From: Solirubrobacterales bacterium
Lineage (GTDB): Bacteria > Actinomycetota > Thermoleophilia > Solirubrobacterales > Solirubrobacteraceae
Direction: 5' to 3'
Assembly (NCBI GenBank): GCA_027451345.1
Contig: DAIDJO010000015.1
Location: 1 to 40,700 of the forward strand
DNA length: 40,700 bases
The notes below the pieces were generated by a model. That model did no database searches. It saw only the letters and a list, made by a program, of their open reading frames with translations, and was not told where the DNA came from. Shown in pieces: positions 1 through 8,247 of the stretch (positions within the stretch are counted from its first letter, which is position 1; each line of letters begins with the position of its first letter). A program made the position numbers and the translations under genes.

Positions 1-176
1 TCGAGGTTCGTCGGCCAGCGGCGCCCGAGGGCACTGTTGACGAACAGCTCGCCGTCCTCGTGGGCGATCCACACGACGGTGGAGAGGATGCTGCCGTCGC
101 CGTTCTGCGTGGAGAGGACGGCGTGGTTGGGCGCGTCGAGCAGCGCCTGCACGTCGGGATCAGTGAGTTGGGTCAT
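1..176 (-). CDS. PPOX-class flavin/F420-binding oxidoreductase (5' part only)
   Basis: Only the first 58 or so codons lie in the window; the gene runs off the left edge. The protein starts MTQLTDPDVQALLDAPNHAV and continues with LSTQNGDGSILSTVVW and GELFVNSALGRRWPTNL. This is the N-terminal beta-barrel pattern of pyridoxamine 5'-phosphate oxidase-like proteins (the TIGR03618 or F420-dependent branch common in Actinobacteria), which bind FMN or F420. The ATG is supported by a TACAGT hexamer ending 7 nt upstream, so the message is probably leaderless. It is divergent from prfB with about 40 bp between the starts. The substrate cannot be inferred from this fragment. Confidence 0.75.
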   Translation of the reverse strand, partial: MTQLTDPDVQALLDAPNHAVLSTQNGDGSILSTVVWIAHEDGELFVNSALGRRWPTNL

Positions 177-183
177 GAGCGGG

Positions 184-189
184 ACTGTA
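184..189 (-). promoter_or_regulatory. -10 element of the PPOX gene
   Basis: TACAGT on the minus strand ends 7 nt before the ATG at 176. A start site about 7 nt downstream of the hexamer would coincide with the start codon, so a leaderless transcript is inferred. Confidence 0.5.
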
Positions 190-204
190 CGGGCCGCGGC
201 TTGC

Positions 205-210
205 TACGGT
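205..210 (+). promoter_or_regulatory. -10 element of prfB
   Basis: TACGGT ends 8 nt before the prfB ATG at 219. No Shine-Dalgarno is visible before this ATG, which fits a leaderless transcript. Confidence 0.45.
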
Positions 211-218
211 TGCCTCGC

Positions 219-1332
219 ATGTCGACCGCACCCTCCGAGCCGCTGTCCCAGCGCCTCACTGCCATCCGTGAGCAGCTCAAACTGCTCTCGGACTATCTTT
301 GACCCGGCTGGGCTCGCCGAGCGCGCCTCCGCGCTCGAGACGGAGATGGGCGAACCCGGGTTCTGGGACCACCAGGAGCGCGCGGCGCAGGTCAGCGCCG
401 AGCACGCCCGCGCGTCGCGCAAGCTGACGAGCTTCCAGGCGCTCGAGCGTGACGCCGCGGACCTCGACGCGCTCGCCGAGATGGCCGACGAGGACGCGTC
501 GCTGGCCGGCGAGGTCCTGGAGCAGGTGGCGAGCGTCGAGGCGCGGCTGCAGGCCCTCGAGGAGGAGCGGCTCTTCTCGGGACGCTACGACACCGGGGAC
601 GCGTTTGTGACGGTCAACGCCGGGGCGGGCGGCACCGACGCGCAGGACTGGGCGGAGATGGTGCTGCGCATGGAGATGCGCTGGGCTGAGAAGCGCGGGT
701 TTCAGGTCGAGCTGCTCGAGGCGTCCCCGGGTGAGGAGGCCGGCATCAAGTCGGCGACGTTCCTGGTCAAGGGGGAGAACGCCTACGGCCTGTACGGCAG
801 CGAGAAGGGCGTCCACCGGCTCGTGCGGCTCTCGCCGTTCGATTCGGCCAACCGCCGCCAGACGAGCTTCGCGGGCGTCGAGGTCTCGCCGGTGGTCGAT
901 GACGTCGGGGAGATCGAGATCGACGACGACGACCTCCAGGTGGACACCTACCGGGCGAGCGGCGCCGGCGGCCAGCACGTGAACAAGACCGATTCCGCCG
1001 TGCGGATCACGCACCGACCGACGGGCATCGTCGTGCAGTGCCAGAACGAGCGCTCGCAGTCCTCCAACCGGGCCGAGGCGATGGCGATGCTCCGCTCCAA
1101 GCTGGCCGAGCGCGCGGAGCGGGAGCGCCAGGCGGAGATCGCGCGCGAGAAGGGAGCGGCCCAGGACGTGAACTTCGGCTCGCAGATCCGCTCCTATGTG
1201 CTGCACCCGTACACGATGGTCAAGGATCACCGCACCGACTACGAGATCGGCGATGCGAGCCGCGTGCTCGACGGTGACCTCGACGGCTTCGTTCGCGCCT
1301 ATCTGCTGAGGGCGGCGGCGCATGGCGTCTGA
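219..1332 (+). CDS. prfB: Peptide chain release factor 2 (programmed +1 frameshift)
   Basis: RF2 terminates translation at UGA and UAA. The zero frame from ATG 219 encodes 27 residues ending SDYL and meets TGA at 300-302. Reading resumes in the +1 frame at GAC 301, giving about 370 aa in total, the normal RF2 length. The shifted part contains the RF2 stop-recognition tripeptide SPF (LVRLSPFDSANRRQTSF) and the peptidyl-tRNA hydrolysis motif GGQ (SGAGGQHVNKTDSAVR). The last 11 bp overlap the following decarboxylase gene (ATG 1322), suggesting translational coupling. An annotation that joins the frames incorrectly would start upstream or truncate the protein. RF2 identity is secure. Confidence 0.95.
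294..303 (+). promoter_or_regulatory. prfB +1 recoding site (CTT TGA C)
   Basis: TAT CTT TGA C is the classical RF2 autoregulatory slip site: CTT at 297-299, an in-frame TGA at 300-302 and the +1 codon GAC at 301-303. Low RF2 slows termination at TGA and lets the peptidyl-tRNA slip by +1. The stimulatory purine run found 3 nt before CTT in E. coli (AGGGGG) is replaced here by TCTCGGAC, a poor Shine-Dalgarno match. Confidence 0.93.
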
Positions 1333-2827
1333 TGCCGCAGCGCGGCCGGCCGAGCAGCCGACCGCCCCGTACCTGGAGGCCGTCACGGCGTACGGCCTGC
1401 GAGGCTCGACCCGCTTTCACGTGCCCGGGCACAAGGGCGGCGGGGGCGCCGACCCGGGACTGCGCAGCGCGCTCGGTGAGGCCGCCCTGCTGCTCGACGT
1501 GCCCCAGGACATCGAGGGGATCGACGTCGGTCCGGACCCGACGCCCTACCAGCGGGCCGAGCGCCTCGCCGCCGAGGCCTACGGGGCCGCCCGCTGCTGG
1601 TTCCTGACCAACGGCGCCACCCAGGGCAACCACGCGCTCTGTCTCGCCCTGGCCGGTCCCGGCACGCGCGTCCTGCTGCAGCGCAACTCGCACGCGAGCA
1701 TGATCGACGGCCTCGTGCTCTCCGGCGGCCTGCCGCGCTTCGTCTCGCCGGAGTACGACCTGGAGCTCGGGATCGCGCACGGGGTGACGCCCGAGGCGCT
1801 CGAGCGTGCGCTGGCGACGGGCGGGCCGTACGCCGCGGCGTTCATCGTCTCGCCCACGTATTACGGAATGGCGGCGGACGTGCAGGGGTGCGCCGAGGTG
1901 GCGCACCGCGCGGGGGTCCCGCTGATCGTCGACTGTGCCTGGGGGGCCCACTTCGGCTTCCACGCCGCGCTGCCGCGCTCTCCGCTCGAGCTCGGCGCCG
2001 ACGCGATGCTCGCCTCCACCCACAAGATCGTGGGGAGCCTCACGCAGTCCGCGATGCTGCTCGTGGCCGACACCGGCCGGGTCGACGTCGGGGCGATCGA
2101 GCGTGCCGTCAGGCTCGTCCGCTCGACGAGCCCCAACGCCCTGCTGATGGCGTCGCTGGATGCCGCGCGCCGGCAGCTCGCGGTGCACGGCGAGCTGCTG
2201 CTCGACCGCACGATCCACGCCGCCGCGCGGGCGCGTGAGGCGATCTCCCGGATCCCGGGCTGCGCGATCGTCGGCGAGCAGTGGATCGGCCGCCCCGGGG
2301 TCGCCGGCTGGGATCCGCTGCGGATCGTGATCGACGTGCGCGGCACCGGCGTCACCGGCTACCGGGTGGCGAGCGCGCTGCGTGCCTCCTACGACATCCA
2401 CGTCGAGCTCGCCACGCACGCGACCGTCGTGCTCGTCCTCGGCATCGGACAACCGGTCGAGCCGCTCGATCGGGTCGCGCACGACCTGGCCGAGACGGTG
2501 CGCCGGATCACGCCCGCGGAGGGCGCGGCGACCGTGGCCGCGGATCCGGGCGTGCTCGCGCAGCTGCCGGCCGAACTCGGCCCCGAGCCCGTGGTCCCCC
2601 CGCGCGACGCCTTCCTCGGGCGCAGCGAGGCGGTGGCGGTGTCGGAGGCGATCGGCCGGGTGTCCACCGAGGCCGTCGCCGGGTATCCGCCCGGGGTGCC
2701 GACCCTGCTGCCCGGCGAGCTCGTCACCGCCGAGGTCGTTTCGTACCTGCAGGCGCTCGTCGCCGCCGGCGCACGCCTCCACGGCGCCGCCGATCCAACC
2801 TTTCGGACGCTCCGGGTGCTCGTCTGA
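1322..2827 (+). CDS. Orn/Lys/Arg decarboxylase family PLP enzyme
   Basis: 501 aa, fold-type I PLP decarboxylase of the Orn/Lys/Arg (group III, SpeA/YaaO-like) family, which converts a basic amino acid to the matching polyamine precursor and CO2. Visible motifs are FHVPGHKGG near residue 32 (family N-terminal signature), FLTNGATQGNHA near 94, the aspartate loop VDCAWGAHFGFH near 203, and STHKIVGSLTQSAML, where K235 is the PLP lysine. Residues from about 370 on form the smaller C-terminal domain (PPRDAFLGR, GYPPGVPTLLPGE). It overlaps prfB by 11 bp and lies just upstream of nadC. Whether the substrate is arginine, lysine or ornithine cannot be decided from sequence alone. The family call is firm. 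Confidence 0.88.
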   Translation: MASDAAARPAEQPTAPYLEAVTAYGLRGSTRFHVPGHKGGGGADPGLRSALGEAALLLDVPQDIEGIDVGPDPTPYQRAERLAAEAYGAARCWFLTNGATQGNHALCLALAGPGTRVLLQRNSHASMIDGLVLSGGLPRFVSPEYDLELGIAHGVTPEALERALATGGPYAAAFIVSPTYYGMAADVQGCAEVAHRAGVPLIVDCAWGAHFGFHAALPRSPLELGADAMLASTHKIVGSLTQSAMLLVADTGRVDVGAIERAVRLVRSTSPNALLMASLDAARRQLAVHGELLLDRTIHAAARAREAISRIPGCAIVGEQWIGRPGVAGWDPLRIVIDVRGTGVTGYRVASALRASYDIHVELATHATVVLVLGIGQPVEPLDRVAHDLAETVRRITPAEGAATVAADPGVLAQLPAELGPEPVVPPRDAFLGRSEAVAVSEAIGRVSTEAVAGYPPGVPTLLPGELVTAEVVSYLQALVAAGARLHGAADPTFRTLRVLV

Positions 2828-2872
2828 GCGCACCGCTCCGGGCGGGCGCGCGGCCGCCCAGCCGGTGATGCG

Positions 2873-2878
2873 TATGCT
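2873..2878 (+). promoter_or_regulatory. -10 element of nadC
   Basis: TATGCT ends exactly 7 nt before the GTG at 2886. The spacing matches several other genes in this window and argues for GTG 2886 as the nadC start with a leaderless transcript. Confidence 0.5.
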
Positions 2879-2885
2879 GCCCGCT

Positions 2886-3749
2886 GTGGATCAGGACGAG
2901 GTCGATCAGGCGGACGTCGGCGCACTCGTCCGCCGGGCCCTCGCCGAGGACGTCGGCCCCGGCGACGTCACCACCGAGGCGACCGTCACCCCGGGGCGGA
3001 TGGCCGTCGCGCGGATCACCCAGAAGGCGCCGGGCGTCGTCTACGGCCTCGACGTCGCCGCCGAGGTCTTCCGCGCCGTGGAACCGGGCGTCCTGCTCAC
3101 CCAGACGGGGCCGGAGGGGGTGTGGCGGGAGAACGGGCCGGTGCTCGAGGTCACCGGCTCGGCCGCGGGGCTCCTCGTCGCCGAGCGGACCGCTCTCAAC
3201 TTCCTGCAGCAGCTCTCCGGCGTGGCGACCCTGACCGCCCGCTGCGTTCGCGCGGTGGCGGGGACACACGCGCGGATCCTCGACACCCGCAAGACGGTCC
3301 CCGGACTGCGCCGACTCCAGAAGCGGGCCGTCCTCGCCGGCGGTGGGGTCAACCACCGGATCGGCCTGTTCGACGCGATCCTCATCAAGGAGAACCATGC
3401 GGCGATGGCCGGTGGGGTGGGGGAGGCGGTGCGGCGCGCCCACCACCACGCCCCGCACCTGCCGCTCGAGGTGGAGTGCGAGACGCTCGCCGAGGTCGAT
3501 GAGGCGCTCGCGGCCGGCGCCGCGGTCGGGATCGTGCCCCGGCTCCTCCTCGACAACATGCCGCCGGCCGAGCTGCGCGCGGCGGTGGAGCGCGTCGCCG
3601 GTCGGGCTGAGCTGGAGGCGAGTGGCGGCTTCACGCTCGAGACGATCCGGGAGGTCGCCGAAACCGGCGTAGACTTCATCTCCGTCGGCGCCCTCACCCA
3701 CAGCGCGCCGGCGCTCGACCTCTCGCTCCTACTCGAACCGCTGCCATGA
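2886..3749 (+). CDS. nadC: Nicotinate-nucleotide pyrophosphorylase (quinolinate phosphoribosyltransferase)
   Basis: Converts quinolinate and PRPP to nicotinate mononucleotide, CO2 and PPi, the step after NadA in de novo NAD synthesis. Seen: [12 protein letters not shown] at the N-terminus, the substrate-binding stretch [16 protein letters not shown] followed by [46 protein letters not shown] and the C-terminal phosphate-binding region [20 protein letters not shown]. The length of 287 aa from GTG 2886 is normal. Upstream ATGs at 2868 and 2874 are possible, but the TATGCT box covers them and favours the GTG. The last 4 bp (ATGA) overlap nadA, so the two genes are co-translated. Confidence 0.93.
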   Translation: MDQDEVDQADVGALVRRALAEDVGPGDVTTEATVTPGRMAVARITQKAPGVVYGLDVAAEVFRAVEPGVLLTQTGPEGVWRENGPVLEVTGSAAGLLVAERTALNFLQQLSGVATLTARCVRAVAGTHARILDTRKTVPGLRRLQKRAVLAGGGVNHRIGLFDAILIKENHAAMAGGVGEAVRRAHHHAPHLPLEVECETLAEVDEALAAGAAVGIVPRLLLDNMPPAELRAAVERVAGRAELEASGGFTLETIREVAETGVDFISVGALTHSAPALDLSLLLEPLP

Positions 3750-4762
3750 ACCTTCCCGTGCTCGACGCCGTCGGGACCAGCTCGCCCGCCCCGCTGCTGC
3801 TCGAGAACCTGCCGGCGCTGCGCGAGGAGGTGCGGGCGCTGGCCCGGGAGCGCGGCGCCGTGATCCTCGCTCACAACTATCAGCTCCCCGAGATCCAGGA
3901 CGTGGCCGATTACGTCGGCGACTCCCTCGGGCTGAGTCGCCAGGCCGCCGCCGCGCAGGCCCAGACGATCGTCTTCTGCGGCGTGCACTTCATGGCCGAG
4001 ACCGCGTCGATCCTCTCGCCGGAGAAGGTCGTGCTCATCCCCGACCTCGACGCCGGCTGCTCGCTGGCCGACTCGATCACCGCTGAGCAGCTGCGGGCCT
4101 GGAAGGACGACCATCCCGGGGCGGTCGTCGTGATGTACGTCAACACGACGGCGGCCGTCAAGGCCGAGACCGATTACTGCGTGACCTCGGCCAACGCCGT
4201 GGAGGTCGTCGCCCACATCCTGCGCGAGCACGGTCCCGACACCGAGATCCTCTTCGGTCCCGACATGTTCCTGGGGGCGTACGTCGAGAAGACGCTCGGC
4301 TGCCGGCTCAACGTGTGGGACGGGGAATGTCACGTGCACGCGGGCATCCGGCCGAGCGACATCAACGCCGTCCGCGCCGCCCACCCGGAGGCGGACTTCC
4401 TCATCCACCCGGAGTGCGGCTGCTCGACGAGCGTCATGGAGTACGCCGCCGCCGGCGACATCAGCTCCGACGGCGTGCACCTGCTCTCCACCGGCGGGAT
4501 GCTGAGCTACGCGCACCGCCATCCCGAGCCGCGCACCGCGATCGTGGCGACCGAGGTCGGGATGCTCCACCCGCTGCGCCAGGCCGCGCCCGAGACGAAC
4601 TTCATCGCCGCCAACGAGGCGGCCTCCTGCCGCTTCATGAAGATGATCACGCTGACGAAGCTGCGCGACGCGCTGCGCGATCTGCGCTACGAGGTGAAGG
4701 TCGACGCGGCGGTCGCCGAACGGGCGCGTCGCCCGATCGAGCGCATGATCGCCATCGGGTAG
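3746..4762 (+). CDS. nadA: Quinolinate synthase, [4Fe-4S]
   Basis: Condenses iminoaspartate with dihydroxyacetone phosphate to quinolinate. 338 aa. The three cysteines expected to hold the 4Fe-4S cluster are present: C78 ([10 protein letters not shown]), one of C224/C226 (HPECGCSTS) and C295 ([11 protein letters not shown]). [19 protein letters not shown] near residue 42 is the substrate-binding N-terminal motif. It is coupled to nadC by a 4-bp ATGA overlap. The usual partner nadB (L-aspartate oxidase) is not in the window, so iminoaspartate must come from an enzyme encoded elsewhere. A secreted L,D-transpeptidase follows after 3 bp. Confidence 0.95.
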   Translation: MNLPVLDAVGTSSPAPLLLENLPALREEVRALARERGAVILAHNYQLPEIQDVADYVGDSLGLSRQAAAAQAQTIVFCGVHFMAETASILSPEKVVLIPDLDAGCSLADSITAEQLRAWKDDHPGAVVVMYVNTTAAVKAETDYCVTSANAVEVVAHILREHGPDTEILFGPDMFLGAYVEKTLGCRLNVWDGECHVHAGIRPSDINAVRAAHPEADFLIHPECGCSTSVMEYAAAGDISSDGVHLLSTGGMLSYAHRHPEPRTAIVATEVGMLHPLRQAAPETNFIAANEAASCRFMKMITLTKLRDALRDLRYEVKVDAAVAERARRPIERMIAIG

Positions 4763-4765
4763 ACG

Positions 4766-5515
4766 GTGGCCGTCGTGCGCGCGCTGGCGGGGCGTGGGCT
4801 CGGCGTGGCGCTGCTCGTCGGGGCGGCAGGCGCCGGACCGGCCGTCGCCGCCCCGGCCGCCGCGGGCCCCCGGGTCGCGCGCGCGGCGCGGCAGCTCGTC
4901 GTCGTGTCGAGCCCGACGCCCGAGCCGCCCGGGCCACAGCGGATCGCGACGCTGCGCGCGTACGCGCGGCCCCGGCCGGGCGGGCCGTGGCGGCCCATGC
5001 TCGGCCCCTGGCCCGTGGAGACCGGGGGCGGCGGCCTCGTGCTCGCCGCGCGCCGCCGCGAGGGCGACCACGCGACCCCGATCGGCGTCTTTGGCTTCGG
5101 CGCGACGATCTACGGCACGCGACCCGACCCCGGCGGGCTGCGGTACCCGTACCACCGTCTGCGCTGCGGTGACTGGTGGGACGAGGATCCGGCGAGCCCG
5201 CGCTACAACCGGTTCGTGCACGTCCCGTGCGGCGTGACCCCGACCTTCGCCAGCGGATCCGAGGCGCTCTGGACGGAGGGGGCGGCCTACCCGTATCTCA
5301 TCCCGATCGCGTTCAACACGGGCCCGATCCGGCGTGGCCGCGGAGCGCCCGGCTCTGGGATCTTCGTGCACCGTTGGGTCGGCTCCGCCACCGCCGGATG
5401 CATCGCCCTGCCGTTGCCCCGGCTCCTGCGGCTGCTGCGCTGGCTGGCGCCGGGACGACGTCCCGAGATCGCGATCGGCACCGACCGCGGGCTCGCGGCG
5501 ATCAGAGGAAGCTGA
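4766..5515 (+). CDS. Secreted L,D-transpeptidase (YkuD-like) family protein
   Basis: 249 aa. The GTG start lies 3 bp after nadA. Residues 1-29 form a signal peptide (RALAGRGLGVALLVGAAGAG, Ala-x-Ala cleavage near AVAAP). The C-terminal half has the YkuD-type active-site arrangement GSGIFVHRW with H202, then SATAGCIALP with C212 as the expected nucleophile. The segment ATPIGVFGFG near 103 matches the TPxGxF motif of the COG3786 branch. These enzymes cross-link or trim peptidoglycan outside the membrane. The alanine before GC replaces the more usual His of HGC. The last 14 bp overlap the convergent gene that follows. Fold call good; exact reaction unproven. Confidence 0.8.
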   Translation: MAVVRALAGRGLGVALLVGAAGAGPAVAAPAAAGPRVARAARQLVVVSSPTPEPPGPQRIATLRAYARPRPGGPWRPMLGPWPVETGGGGLVLAARRREGDHATPIGVFGFGATIYGTRPDPGGLRYPYHRLRCGDWWDEDPASPRYNRFVHVPCGVTPTFASGSEALWTEGAAYPYLIPIAFNTGPIRRGRGAPGSGIFVHRWVGSATAGCIALPLPRLLRLLRWLAPGRRPEIAIGTDRGLAAIRGS

Positions 5516-5897
5516 GCAGATCGAGCCCGTGCCAGACCGCGTCACGGACGGGCGGCATCGTGTCGCGCTTGCGCTCGAACTCGGCGCAGGTGTAGCAGTG
5601 CAGCTCGGCCGGCGCGCCCATCTCGAGCGCGTCCCACAGTGACGCGGCGACGTAGGTCCGCTCCAGCCAGGGGATCTCGTCGAAGGCGTCGGAGACGAGC
5701 ACGACGGTGTATTCGATCTCCCGGCCGACGAGCGACGGCTCCACGGCGCCCCCGGTGAGCGCCGAGCCCCCGAGATAGGCGCCGTCGAGGCGCCAGCGGT
5801 CGCCGACGCGCTCGAGGTAGCGACGGAGCTCTGCCCGGTTCAGCGCGAGGGTGGCCGGCACAGGGTGATTGTCCACACGCACCACGCCGCGGCGCAA
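5502..5897 (-). CDS. Nucleotidyltransferase-like protein with degenerate active site
   Basis: Up to 131 aa from a TTG at 5897; GTG codons 4, 5 and 7 codons later are equally possible starts. YLGGSALTGGAVEPS followed by GREIEYTVVLVSD has the layout of a minimal nucleotidyltransferase (Gly-Ser, then two acidic residues on a strand). The C-terminus LHCYTCAEFERKRDT...VRDAVWHGLDLL resembles the tail of such proteins (YTPEEFER...VREAL..G). The usual DxD metal-binding pair reads EIE here, so catalysis is uncertain. It has no cotranscribed HEPN partner. It is convergent with the L,D-transpeptidase gene by a 14-bp overlap. I infer fold only, not function. Confidence 0.55.
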   Translation of the reverse strand: MRRGVVRVDNHPVPATLALNRAELRRYLERVGDRWRLDGAYLGGSALTGGAVEPSLVGREIEYTVVLVSDAFDEIPWLERTYVAASLWDALEMGAPAELHCYTCAEFERKRDTMPPVRDAVWHGLDLLSFL

Positions 5898-5977
5898 GGG
5901 CCGCGGGGCACACGCAACAGGCCCCTAACGCGGTCGCAGCCTCACGCACCCGCAGCGGCGCGCGGGGCGCCACCGGG

Positions 5978-7240
5978 TCACTGGGCCGTCTGGAACTCCT
6001 CGACCGAGTGCGGGCCCACGCAGGCCACCGAATACTCGGTGGAGATGCCGGCGGCCACCTCGCGCACCTGCTCGAAGGTGACGGCGTCCAGCGCGGCGAT
6101 CGACGCGTCCGGGTCGACGTCCTGGCCGAACACGATCGCCTGGGTGGCCGCCGTGCGGGCGATCGCGCCGGTGTTCTCGAAGGCGATCGCTCGCGCCCCG
6201 GCGGCGTACGCGCGAGCGCGCTCGACCTCCGCCTCGGTCGGCCCGTCGTCGCGCAGCTCGTTGACGATCTCACCCATGCGCCGGAACGCCTCGACGCACT
6301 TCCCGCTCTCCAGGCCGGCGCTCAGCTGCAGCACCGGCACGTCCGCGTAGGCGTGCGGGTAGGAGCTGACCGAGTAGCACAGGCCGCGCTGCTCGCGGAT
6401 CTCGTCGAACAGGCGCGAGCCCATCGAACCGCCGAGGAGCGTCGAGTAGATCGCCAGCGCGGCCCGCTGGGCCGGTTCGGTCACGTCGATCGCCGGTCGG
6501 TAGGACATGCGCAGATGCGACTGGTTGGAGTCACGCTCGGTGACGAGCACGCGCGGCGTCTGCGCGGGCGCCGGCTCGAAGCCCGCCGGGCGGGCGATCG
6601 GCGCGAAGCGCTCGAAGAGCTCCTCGAGCGGCGACTCCGGGCCGAGCGCCTCGAGGTTGCCGACCGCGAGGGCCGCGCCGCGCTCGGGCGCCCATTGGCG
6701 GTCGCGGAAGGCGATGATGCCCTCGCGGGTGAAGGTTTCGGCGAGATGCTCGGCCGGCCCGAGCACGGGGCGCCCGAGCGGATGGTCGCCGAACACGGCC
6801 TCGTCGATCAGGTGCTCGGCGACCGCCGAGGGCTGGTCGTTGTAGCGCGCGATCTCCTGGACGACCACGCCTCGCTCCTTGTCGAGCTCGACCGGATCCA
6901 GCGAGGGCCGGGCGACGAAGTCGGTGAGCAGGTCGGCGGCCTCGACGCCCCGGGTCGAGCGCGCCGTGATGTGGAACGCGACCAGGTCGTGGCTCGTGTA
7001 GGCGTTGAGCACCGCCCCGTTGCGTTCCGCGGCCTCGTTGACGTCTCGGTAGGTCCGGTACTTCTCCCCACCCTTGAAGACCAGGTGCTCGAGGAAGTGC
7101 GCCATGCCGTTCTCCTCCGGACGCTCGGTGCGAGCACCGGCGTCGAAGGCGACCATGAGCGTGACGGCGCGGGTGCCGTCCATGGCGATCCGGTGCAGGG
7201 GCAGGCCGTTGCTCAGGACGGTGGTGGAGATCTGGGGCAT
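5978..7240 (-). CDS. Insulinase-family (M16) zinc peptidase
   Basis: 420 aa. The inverted zinc motif HxxEH is present as H48-F-L-E51-H52 (GMAHFLEHLVFKG), with the third ligand expected at E129 (GVVVQEIARYND). The C-terminal M16 domain is recognisable by LLGGSMGSRLFDEIREQRGLCYSV, giving the two-domain architecture of mitochondrial processing peptidase-beta-like and PqqL/YmxG-like bacterial enzymes. There is no signal peptide, so a cytosolic enzyme is likely. ATG 7240 is preceded by TACCTT ending 7 nt upstream, with no Shine-Dalgarno, suggesting a leaderless message. In many bacteria this gene lies near pnp; here it is divergent from ftsE. Substrate unknown. Confidence 0.9.
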   Translation of the reverse strand: MPQISTTVLSNGLPLHRIAMDGTRAVTLMVAFDAGARTERPEENGMAHFLEHLVFKGGEKYRTYRDVNEAAERNGAVLNAYTSHDLVAFHITARSTRGVEAADLLTDFVARPSLDPVELDKERGVVVQEIARYNDQPSAVAEHLIDEAVFGDHPLGRPVLGPAEHLAETFTREGIIAFRDRQWAPERGAALAVGNLEALGPESPLEELFERFAPIARPAGFEPAPAQTPRVLVTERDSNQSHLRMSYRPAIDVTEPAQRAALAIYSTLLGGSMGSRLFDEIREQRGLCYSVSSYPHAYADVPVLQLSAGLESGKCVEAFRRMGEIVNELRDDGPTEAEVERARAYAAGARAIAFENTGAIARTAATQAIVFGQDVDPDASIAALDAVTFEQVREVAAGISTEYSVACVGPHSVEEFQTAQ

Positions 7241-7247
7241 GACAGAG

Positions 7248-7253
7248 AAGGTA
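7248..7253 (-). promoter_or_regulatory. -10 element of the M16 peptidase gene
   Basis: TACCTT on the minus strand ends 7 nt before ATG 7240; a leaderless start is inferred. Confidence 0.45.
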
Positions 7254-7360
7254 GCGATCACGAGCGCCGTACCGGGCCCGCGCCCCGGCGGTTCGGGACG
7301 GGGGGGTGCAACTCTGCTTGCATGCAGCCTGCCGCCTGGAGTCGCCGGCACCACGGCCGC

Positions 7361-7366
7361 TACGCT
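7361..7366 (+). promoter_or_regulatory. Possible -10 element of ftsE
   Basis: TACGCT lies about 110 nt before the preferred ftsE start. An in-frame ATG at 7379 sits 12 nt downstream and would add 32 residues not expected in FtsE. Either this is a leadered promoter or FtsE has an N-terminal extension. Confidence 0.3.
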
Positions 7367-7474
7367 GGGCCGCACCTCATGGCGAGTCCAGATGCCAGAA
7401 CCCGGGGCCGGTCGCTGTCCCGTGCGGACGCCGCGCGCAGCGCTGCCCGACCGACGCCACACCTCGAGCGTCCC

Positions 7475-8242
7475 ATGCCCCCGATGAGCCGCAACACGGT
7501 GATCGAGTTCCGCGGGGTGACGAAGAAGTACGGCACCGGCGTCTACGGGCTCGACCAGGCGACCTTCTCCGTCGACCGCGAGGAGTTCGTCTTCCTGATC
7601 GGCTCCACCGGCTCGGGGAAGTCCACGGTGATGCGACTGCTGATCAAGGAGCTCGAGCCGACCGAGGGCACGATCCGCGTCGCGGGCCGCGACCTCGCCG
7701 CCATCACCCGCCGGCAGATCCCCTTCTACCGCCGGAACGTCGGCGTCGTCTTCCAGGACTTCAAGCTGCTGCCGAACCGGACGGTCTACGACAACGTCGC
7801 CTACGCGCTGCAGGTGACCGGCCACTCGCGCCGCGAGATCCGCGCCCGGGTCCCGGACGTCCTGCGCCTCACCGGCCTCTCGACCAAGCTCCACAACTAC
7901 CCCGATCAGCTCTCGGGCGGGGAGCAGCAGCGGGTCTCGATCGCCCGTGCCTTCGTCAACCATCCGCCGCTGCTGCTCGCGGACGAGCCGACGGGCAACC
8001 TCGACCCCGAGACGAGCATCGACATCATGCGCCTGCTCTACCGGATCAACCGCACCGGCACGACGGTCCTCGTCGCCTCACATGACCACGTGATGGTCGA
8101 CAAGATGCGCCGACGCGTGCTCGAGCTCTCGCGTGGCCGGGTGATCCGGGACGAGGCGGCCGGGCTCTACGCCCGCGACGAGTCCACGCGCGAGTTCGCC
8201 CAGCGCCTGCGCGGCCCCCACGAGCCACCCCAGACCCTCTGA
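7475..8242 (+). CDS. ftsE: Cell division ATP-binding protein FtsE
   Basis: 255 aa ABC ATPase that, with FtsX, regulates peptidoglycan hydrolysis at the septum. Walker A is [12 protein letters not shown], the ABC signature [14 protein letters not shown], Walker [13 protein letters not shown], with the H-loop in [24 protein letters not shown] is the Q-loop segment typical of FtsE. ATG 7475 and ATG 7484 are both plausible; the family usually begins about where [11 protein letters not shown] starts. The C-terminal tail after RGRVIRDE is about 25 residues longer than the ATPase core needs. ftsX follows after 5 bp. Confidence 0.94.
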   Translation: MPPMSRNTVIEFRGVTKKYGTGVYGLDQATFSVDREEFVFLIGSTGSGKSTVMRLLIKELEPTEGTIRVAGRDLAAITRRQIPFYRRNVGVVFQDFKLLPNRTVYDNVAYALQVTGHSRREIRARVPDVLRLTGLSTKLHNYPDQLSGGEQQRVSIARAFVNHPPLLLADEPTGNLDPETSIDIMRLLYRINRTGTTVLVASHDHVMVDKMRRRVLELSRGRVIRDEAAGLYARDESTREFAQRLRGPHEPPQTL

Positions 8243-8247
8243 GCACC

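Noticed and set aside
6008..7474. Plus-strand open frame antisense to the M16 peptidase, continuous with ftsE
   Set aside because: No motifs before the FtsE start; a GC-rich shadow frame of the peptidase gene.
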